This document shows positions 11,777 through 17,058 of a stretch of DNA of 17,058 bases, one piece after another. Source of the DNA: Paraglomus occultum (Eukaryota; Glomeromycota; Glomeromycetes; Paraglomerales; Paraglomeraceae); contig CAJVPJ010000766.1 in assembly GCA_910592205.1 (NCBI GenBank), positions 1 to 17,058 of the forward strand, read 5' to 3'. The position numbers were made by a program, and so were the translations under genes. Within the stretch, counting starts at the first letter, position 1, and the number at the start of each line of letters is the position of its first letter. The notes under the pieces are model-generated. The model did no database searches. It saw nothing but the letters and a program-made list of their open reading frames with translations, and had not been told where the DNA came from.

Positions 11777-12130
11777 TTATTCATTAATTAATAAGTAATA
11801 ATATATCATACAATGCATATGTTGTATGTAACTTGCGGCGTCACTATGTAAATCCCGGATTGACACATGTAATTTGTGGCAAAGGTCCCCAAATGTTAAT
11901 ACGCGATTTGCGCCAACGTCCCCAAATTGTATATTTTTTACTATTGAGATCGCAATACGCCTAAACGTCAGAAATCCTCTAACAATGAATGGCAAATACA
12001 CAGTAAAATAAAAGTATTCTATTGCTTCTAATTCAGGACAGAAATATCTGGCGCTTTGAAAATGTAGTGCATAACATATCCTGATGATGTGTAAAACTCG
12101 AGATATGATATCATACTCAACTTTGGCCAT
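11777..12130 (-). CDS. Unidentified 117-codon ORF
   Basis: An ATG at 12130 starts a 117-aa frame (MAKVEYDIISRVLH...). This is longer than most chance frames in such AT-rich DNA. The product is rich in Ile, Tyr, Phe and His, with a hydrophobic centre (FYFTVYLPFIV), and resembles no family I know. The frame crosses an imperfect direct repeat (11871-11928), which produces two similar peptides (FGDVGANRVLT and FGDLCHKLHVS). That suggests a repeat-derived or chance frame rather than a conserved gene. No introns are needed, which is unlike the confident genes here. Confidence 0.2.
   Translation of the reverse strand: MAKVEYDIISRVLHIIRICYALHFQSARYFCPELEAIEYFYFTVYLPFIVRGFLTFRRIAISIVKNIQFGDVGANRVLTFGDLCHKLHVSIRDLHSDAASYIQHMHCMIYYYLLINE
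11871..11928. repeat. Imperfect direct repeat, unit about 24 bp
   Basis: Copy A (11871-11894) and copy B (11905-11928) share an ATTTG[TC]G[GC]C core and an identical TCCCCAAAT block, offset by 34 bp. The motif could be a pair of binding sites inside the end of a DNA transposon. No inverted partner was found in the window. Confidence 0.5.
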
Positions 12131-12570
12131 AAAAATTCAAACATTTATATCTCGACCCCTTTCCAACCGAATTTTTTGTTTTATATACATTGGTATGCAT
12201 TTAAATAATAGTTGAGCGAATTACTGCGTAATTCAGTAATTGCTACTAATAATTATGTGACATGATGATAATTGATGATTGTTATGCACGTTTCTTGCCA
12301 AATATAGTAACAGTTTTCTCTGAAATAAACATATGGACGCAAAATCTAGCAAACGACATAAAAAAGTTTATGCAAACCGATTAGAAACATGCGGAGATAT
12401 GGATTTTTGACGATTATGATTTCATGTTTTTTATACACGTATGTTTTTAATGGCTTAGATAGATGTTTGTAGAATGTGGCTGGAGACATCTGATCGATCT
12501 CAAATTTTAAAAGCAATAGACTACTTTTGCACGTTACTGTAATAACACGCATTCATGGTAACATAAACGA
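12131..12570. other. Intergenic, AT-rich
   Basis: No recognisable gene. A 68-codon minus-strand frame at 12346-12552 has no signature and is probably chance. Confidence 0.4.
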
Positions 12571-12871
12571 ATGCCGCGATGGACCAAAATAATTATTGAT
12601 ACAACTGATGCTGCAGTTGTGAAAAGATTTCCTCGAGAATTATGCTGAAATGCATGGATTACCAAGTCTTGGTAAAAACGTCAACCGACGCATTCTGCAA
12701 GTTATGCCACAAATTAACATGTTATGTTCAAATTATGAGCCCAAGAATGAATTATGTGATCGCGTCAACGATTTCGAAATGGCTTACAGTACAATGCTCG
12801 TAAAGCAAAAGACTTATTGGAAAGTAACAAAGTACATCCGATTATTGAAAAAATTATTACAACAAAAATAA
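12571..12871 (+). pseudogene. Frameshifted fragment of a repeat-derived gene family
   Basis: An ATG at 12571 opens MPRWTKIIIDTTDAAVV..., which stops at TGA 12646-12648. Shifting the frame by one base at about 12622-12626 (an A-run before GATTTCC) continues the same protein as DFLENYAEMHGLPSLGKN and stays open to the TAA at 12869-12871. The FxxxYAxxHGLPSxG block, followed later by an L-P/M-P..I..LC motif, resembles from memory the start of a high-copy protein family in Rhizophagus-type genomes (consensus HGLPSPGR ... DLCxxC). That family is probably transposon-linked. Relative to it, the fragment also seems to lack an internal segment. It is therefore a pseudogene with a frameshift and a deletion. 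The family assignment is weak; the frameshift reading is more secure. Confidence 0.4.
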
Positions 12872-13272
12872 GAACAACAAAAAATTGGTCAATGCCATTG
12901 ATGAATGATAAATATTAATATAGAATTTGCCAATATTTTTGGCCCTGACGAGTTGGGTATGAGAAAGAAACCATCGTCTTCTTTCTGTTACCGAAAGAGC
13001 ATTCGTATAAACAAAGAACTTTAGGACTCAGCGAAGGGAGTTTATAGAAACTAATATGTCCAATTCATAATTCATCCAACTCTATCATCGAGGTCGCTTG
13101 TTAGCTTCTTTCGAGAATAGGAAATAATCTTCCCGTAGTGTATAAGAAATTTCACGTGCTATGATTTAAAGTTTGCCGTACAATTCTCTATTTGAGAATC
13201 TAAAATTCTAATAGAAAAAACTATTAGGGATACAATAATCGTTCAACTGAAGCTTACGAACATTGACAAAGG
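12872..13272. other. Intergenic, includes SET-gene 3' UTR
   Basis: A 401-bp gap with no gene seen. The part adjacent to 13273 should be the 3' UTR of the minus-strand SET-domain gene. No clear terminator or polyadenylation signal was assigned. Confidence 0.45.
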
Positions 13273-15431
13273 TCAACTATCGATTTTAATATGTTCACAG
13301 AATCGTCCCATATCTGGTATATATGGAATGCCCCATTTCGGTTCATTTCTCTGGACTTGAAACAATAATAACGTTACAATGGGTTCAAGTCTTACATTTT
13401 GATAACTTAGGTAAAGGAAACCCACCAGATTATTCATAATTATATCAGCTTTGTTTAACGCTGTCTGACACATTCTTTCCAAATAATCAAATACCAGCTG
13501 GTCGTTCTCTTCACTTATCTTATCAAGTCGTCCTATTAGTGTATCCTTCCAGCAGGCGATGAGCGACTGTGCATGTGCTGATGAAGGGATGAATGGATGT
13601 AAGACGCGTAAGCGAAGAGCCGTCAACAGACGAAAAGAGATTTCTTTTTCACGTAGAGTGTAATCGCTAATAACAAATTAGACTGTTAAACGTTGAAAAC
13701 AGAAAAAAAGTATCAACTTAAAAGCATACCCCATAAATCCGGTTTGTGTTAGTATTTTTAACTTGTACTGTTTGGCAGCGTCATCTTCGTCAGGTAGTGA
13801 GAGAGAAAGGAATTCTTCGTCCATTGAGACATAATTGAACGAATTATTGGGAATTGTAAACCCGTATTCGATCAACAGTCTAAAGTTATCATGCGGTCCA
13901 TAGTTTATGAAAACCTTCGATTGAGGTTTACAGTCGTTAGAAGGAAGAGAACCAGGAACTTAACAGACGTCAATATCGACTATAAAGTACCTCTTCACCC
14001 TTCTTGATGGTTGTCATTGTCGTAATTTGATAACACTTAGTTTGTTGATTGAACTCTCCCATAATCTAAAAATAAATAACCTCTTTTAGTATGATATGTG
14101 GCAGTTCACCAAAAAAGCCGTTTAAAACTCTCAAAATTCCATACTTTGACACTACTAGAATGGTTGAGAAAATCTAACATCGGAGCTATTGCAATGTTTT
14201 CATCCGAAGAAAAAGAGAATTGGCTGTTCGACGCTTTGAAATATATGCAACGCGTGTTTACTTTAATGACGAGAACGAGGAATTATGAGAAAGCGTAATA
14301 CTATAGAAAAAGCAGTGTGTATATTGTAAAATGAAAATGTTCTACTCACCACATAGCCATCCCCATAAGAACTCGCTACTGGAAATTGGACCATACGCGT
14401 TGGAAGTAGCCTTGCGAATTATAAAAGGCATGAGATAAGTCAAGACTGCATCCTCATAACATTGCAAATACCTGAAGCTGTTTAATCGCAGCATAATCTC
14501 TTTCAAACTTTTCTTTCTGTCTTTCTAAATCAACTGTATTGTAACAATATCCAACCTGAGTTATACGAACGATATACATTCGCCCGAAACTCCCTTTCTT
14601 TAGCCCTTACCTCTAACATTTCCCGGCAAAAAATCAATCATGTTCGAAGTAATAATGTCAAATCTCTCTGGGAGCACTTTTATATACTCGTACCAAGGAC
14701 TACGAATGCCTTTGGATTTTTCTAATATCAAATATAGTGCTATTGCTTGGTGAGATGATAACCTATGACGAGACGTGCTTAGAGAGGATTAAAAACGATA
14801 AAGCAAAGAATTTAAGTCGTAGACAAGGAGATAGTTACGTTTCAGCCCAAGATCCGAGCGAAGCAATAACTTTCGCGCGAGTTATGAGAAGATGATAAGG
14901 AACTTCTATTATAAAATCTCCTGACTTTGTTATTGTTAGAATGTATACTGATATTTTATGTAAACGGCAGTAATTAACCTCATCTCACCAGAATGTCTCT
15001 TGTGGCCATTACACCCCTTCCTGTCTCTGGATTATAATTATTTAAACAAATCAATAGTATGCTAGCGACGAGTGCCCTTTCACCACATACTTTTGAATTG
15101 AGCAAGCGTCAACTTGGTCTTTGGCAACCCTCGTCGATTTAGCCACAACATAAACGACTTCCATTCTGCATTTAGTATGTCTGTTTAATGAATTTATCTT
15201 GTAATATTAATACCAAATTATCACGTACGAACGAACAATCATTATGATATAATGGATTCAACCAAAAATACGGACAGATCATTATACAAATGAATCAGAA
15301 TCCATATAATTCTGAACAGATAAATACTTACGTTGTCCTCTATCAGCTATACGTTTGCCTCGTCCATTGCGTTGGCGGGACGTTCGCCCCCGACGAGATG
15401 GTTTGTTCACCGTGATTGATTGAAAAGATGA
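13273..15431 (-). CDS. SET-domain protein lysine methyltransferase (SETD3/SETD4/LSMT type)
   Basis: Ten minus-strand exons agree in phase: 15165-15091, 15026-14989 (38 nt), 14924-14839, 14762-14611, 14533-14472, 14410-14350, 14260-14145, 14065-13991, 13914-13730 and 13666-13273 (TGA), giving about 413 residues. Introns are 61-89 nt. Motifs in order: EWKSFMLWL; TGRGVMATRDI and GDFIIEVP (SET N-terminal strands); LSSHQAIALYLILEK; the EFLWGWLCVNTRCIY insert; APMLDFLNHS (the SET NH motif that binds AdoMet); and VFINYGPHDNFRLLIEYGF (catalytic Tyr region). A helical Rubisco-LSMT-like substrate-binding domain follows (GDYTLREKEISFRLL...). Such enzymes methylate lysine on ribosomal proteins, elongation factors or other proteins, or histidine in SETD3; the substrate here is unknown. 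The 5' end is unresolved. An upstream exon ending at 15332 with a perfect GTAAGT donor fits in phase (basic, RRGRTSRQRNGRGKR) but has no ATG; the end coordinate is the limit of its open frame. Confidence 0.88.
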
Positions 15432-15540
15432 TCAAGAATAGGTTTGGTTCTCTTATTCGAAAACGAGTAACTTTTTAATTCGAAACATGAAATCTGATTT
15501 TGGTTAAAAGAAAATATTTCAGGGGTTGAAAAAATTCCAG

Positions 15541-15742
15541 GGTCCAAGTTGTTGCATTGTTTAACACAAACATCGATGTAATAGTATCGGTTAAAACGCG
15601 CGATCGGCTCTATCACGTTACCGGAACTTTGATGAATGTGTCACTGCCGTTTTGTTTTGCTTACTTGACTGGAAATATTATGAGTAGAAAGCAACAAGTA
15701 ATCAGGACAGTAAGACGCTCATTGAAAGTATTCCAAATGTGA
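15541..15742 (+). other. Unidentified open frame with a possible splice acceptor
   Basis: A good-looking acceptor (AAAATTCCAG, ending 15540) precedes a frame open to the TGA before 15743. It encodes VQVVALFNTNIDVIV..., a hydrophobic patch (MNVSLPFCFAYLTG) and a basic C-terminus. No family is recognised and no upstream exon was found. An overlapping minus-strand frame (15407-15616) argues against certainty. It may be a remnant of the same decayed locus as 15808-16082. Confidence 0.2.
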
Positions 15743-15807
15743 AGTTATTTCATATGAGAACTGTCAGGAAGATAAAAACACATACTTAATAAATATTTGA
15801 GGTATAA

Positions 15808-16082
15808 TTGGAATCTGGTAGCGACCGCAACAGATTGTTGTGCTACGCATACATTATTCGAGATGGATACCCGTCCGGTTTGCAGACATTTGATTTTATT
15901 GCCAAGGTGGCATTTGAAAAACTAAAACTTAATTGTTTAAAAAAATTAAGATTAGAAATATTCGAAGATGCCGAATCTTCATGAATCAACTACAACTGTC
16001 TGATGCGTTCGAAATAATCGATTCAAATATTCAGCACATAGGCGATATTAAACTTGCACAATTTGTTCGACTGCTCTTCTAA
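15808..16082 (+). pseudogene. Coding-like fragment in two frames; unidentified
   Basis: The frame from 15808 is open to TGA 15982-15984 and looks like real protein (RLLCYAYIIRDGYPSG..., then amphipathic FIAKVAFEKLKLN... and EIFEDAESS). An ATG at 15981 in another frame continues with MNQLQLSDAFEIIDSN... to TAA 16080-16082. The two pieces abut almost exactly with similar composition, which suggests a single coding region broken by a frameshift. No start codon or splice acceptor is evident upstream (TAA at 15805). I do not recognise the family. Confidence 0.3.
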
Positions 16083-16130
16083 TAACTACGTGTATCCATA
16101 TAATTAGTACAATTATTAATGTTAATAATA

Positions 16131-16234
16131 TACACTCGTCGGAATGTCTACAAACTTTAGTGGGGCCTTCGCCGTAGATATTAATTTGTTAAAAGCATAT
16201 CCACTTTGGGTCCCAAAATTTTTGGAATACTGTA
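16131..16234. mobile_element. Possible Tc1/mariner-type MITE, about 104 bp
   Basis: The right end, read inward on the minus strand from 16234, is TACAGTATTCCAAAAATTTT followed by GGGACCC, typical of a Tc1-type terminus (TA then CAGT, an A/T run, GGGACC). The left end begins TACACTCGTCGG at 16131 and has a matching AAACTTTAGTGGGGCC block. Both ends sit at TA dinucleotides, as expected for Tc1/mariner target duplication. The two termini match only partly, so the inverted repeat is imperfect. No transposase is inside. Confidence 0.35.
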
Positions 16235-16320
16235 TATCTGAGATATAGCATTTAAACAGATAATATATGGTTAATAGTGACCTCTGGCATTCTGACTTCA
16301 TAATTACATTGCGCATATAG

Positions 16321-16560
16321 CTAATATCATTTTCTGTCATAAATTCTCTTTCTTGCACAAAAAATTCATGGTTATTTGAATATTTATGTAATACATTATT
16401 TACTCAAAATTGGGATTGGAACCGAAAGTTGAGGATAGGATATGTCTTAGTGGGATACAACGCAACCGTGACTCATTCCTTTCTCAAAAAAATAAAAATA
16501 TGGCTGCTGGTCCGGGTACAAGTAGTCAGAATAAGGTTTAACCAGGTTGCAGCCGGGTGA
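16321..16560 (+). other. 80-codon stop-to-stop frame; no start codon
   Basis: From the TAG at 16318-16320 to the TGA at 16558-16560 one plus-strand frame stays open, with a Trp-rich stretch (QNWDWNRKLRIGYVL...) and a basic C-terminal half. It contains no ATG and no recognised family. It may be a fossil exon or chance. It overlaps the small inverted repeat at 16502-16558. Confidence 0.15.
16502..16558. repeat. Small GC-rich inverted repeat, possible MITE end
   Basis: GGCTGCTGGT (16502-16511) is mirrored by ACCAGGTTGCAGCC (16541-16554), whose complement reads GGCTGCAACCTGGT; a 3-nt bulge separates the two halves of the match. CCGGGT follows each arm (16512-16517, 16553-16558). The segment is notably GC-richer than its surroundings and could fold into a hairpin. 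Confidence 0.35.
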
Positions 16561-16757
16561 TAACAAACGGATATAAACTGAGGTATGACTGAACGTGTTG
16601 ATACAAATATATGCATAAGTTAATTTTTTATTTCATTTCAACCTGAATACTCTATTCATTGATAAATACATTATAGCTTATTTATAATGCGGTTTTATTT
16701 TGGTTAATAATTGTCCACAAACTTGTCTTGTTTTTGGTGTTGCCGTCTCTGTTATTT

Positions 16758-17000
16758 TTATGAGACTTTCCTCCTTAATTCCAATGCAGATGCACTATTT
16801 GGGTCAATCTCCAACGATTTGTTGCAATCGACTAACTATAACGCATTGTCATATTTTTTAAGCAGCCGATATACATCCCCCCTACTTTCCAATGCAAATG
16901 CACTATTTGGATCAATCTCCAACGATTTGTTGAAATCGACTAATGCATTGTCATATTGATCAAGCAGTCGATAGACTTCACCTCTTTTTCGCCTGTTCAT
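16758..17000 (-). pseudogene. TPR-repeat protein fragment with in-frame TAG
   Basis: Read on the minus strand from ATG 17000, the product begins MNRRKRGEVYRLLDQYDNAL. It holds one full 34-residue TPR unit (EVYRLLDQYDNALVDFNKS to ALESRG) and the start of a second (DVYRLLKKYDNAL). A TAG at 16838-16836 then interrupts it. The same frame resumes directly with LVDCNKSLEIDPNSASALELRR and stops at TAA 16760-16758. The 102-bp units are nearly identical at DNA level. Compared with unit 1, unit 2 has 6 extra bases at the TAG, so the stop arose by a small duplication. TPR units are helix pairs that bind proteins; tandem TPRs of this style are numerous in Glomeromycotina. The gene may extend past the right edge, but the sequence upstream of the ATG contains stops. 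Confidence 0.65.
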
Positions 17001-17058
17001 TCATCCGTGTCGAAAATAATCGCATTTATTATAGTTTTTCTACGTTACTCTGTTTTAT

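Noticed and set aside
14098-14298. 66-codon plus-strand ORF
   Set aside because: Antisense to the SET exon that carries the APMLDFLNHS motif; a shadow frame.
10461-16838. Idea that TAG is read as an amino acid, since two coding-like frames are interrupted by single TAGs
   Set aside because: The SET and BORCS5-like genes end with TGA and TAA, and the tandem-START gene itself ends with TAG after its membrane anchor. Both interrupted loci are better explained as pseudogenes.

Overview
The window is AT-rich nuclear DNA from a eukaryote, most likely an early-diverging fungus (Mucoromycota, perhaps an arbuscular-mycorrhizal Glomeromycotina relative). The evidence is: coding exons split by many short GT-AG introns (about 60-105 nt, one of 166 nt); a fungal-type MYST acetyltransferase; TPR units of the 'NKSLEIDPNSA' style; and long AT-rich stretches full of decayed transposon and gene fragments. 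No tRNA, rRNA, CRISPR or bacterial-style operon was seen. The species call is an inference.

Four multi-exon genes can be reconstructed with splice phases that agree at every junction, except the 5' end of the fourth. (1) 1-490 (+): the 3' end of a helical protein resembling BORCS5/myrlysin, a subunit of the BORC lysosome-positioning complex. (2) 1623-3722 (-): a complete 8-exon, 487-residue MYST histone acetyltransferase, closest to the Sas3/Mst2 (NuA3) type. It converges tail to tail on gene 1. (3) 4541-7475 (-): a 5-exon, 862-residue protein with two START lipid-binding domains and a C-terminal membrane anchor. (4) 13273 to about 15.4 kb (-): an intron-dense SET-domain protein lysine methyltransferase with a Rubisco-LSMT-type substrate-binding C-terminus. 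Its first exon is not settled.

Between and after these genes lies accessory DNA. At 7.5-13.2 kb there is AT-rich sequence with a small candidate membrane ORF, three overlapping lysine-rich mini-ORFs, a TAG-interrupted reading frame, a mariner-like terminus, an internally deleted pogo/Tigger-like element, and a frameshifted fragment of what looks like a high-copy repeat-derived gene. At 15.4-17.06 kb there are two unidentified coding-like fragments, a possible Tc1-type MITE, a small inverted repeat, and a TPR-repeat fragment with an internal TAG.

The intact genes do not form an obvious pathway. Two act at membranes (BORC-like and tandem START), one on chromatin (MYST), and one on proteins (SET). 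The most unusual gene is the tail-anchored tandem-START protein.
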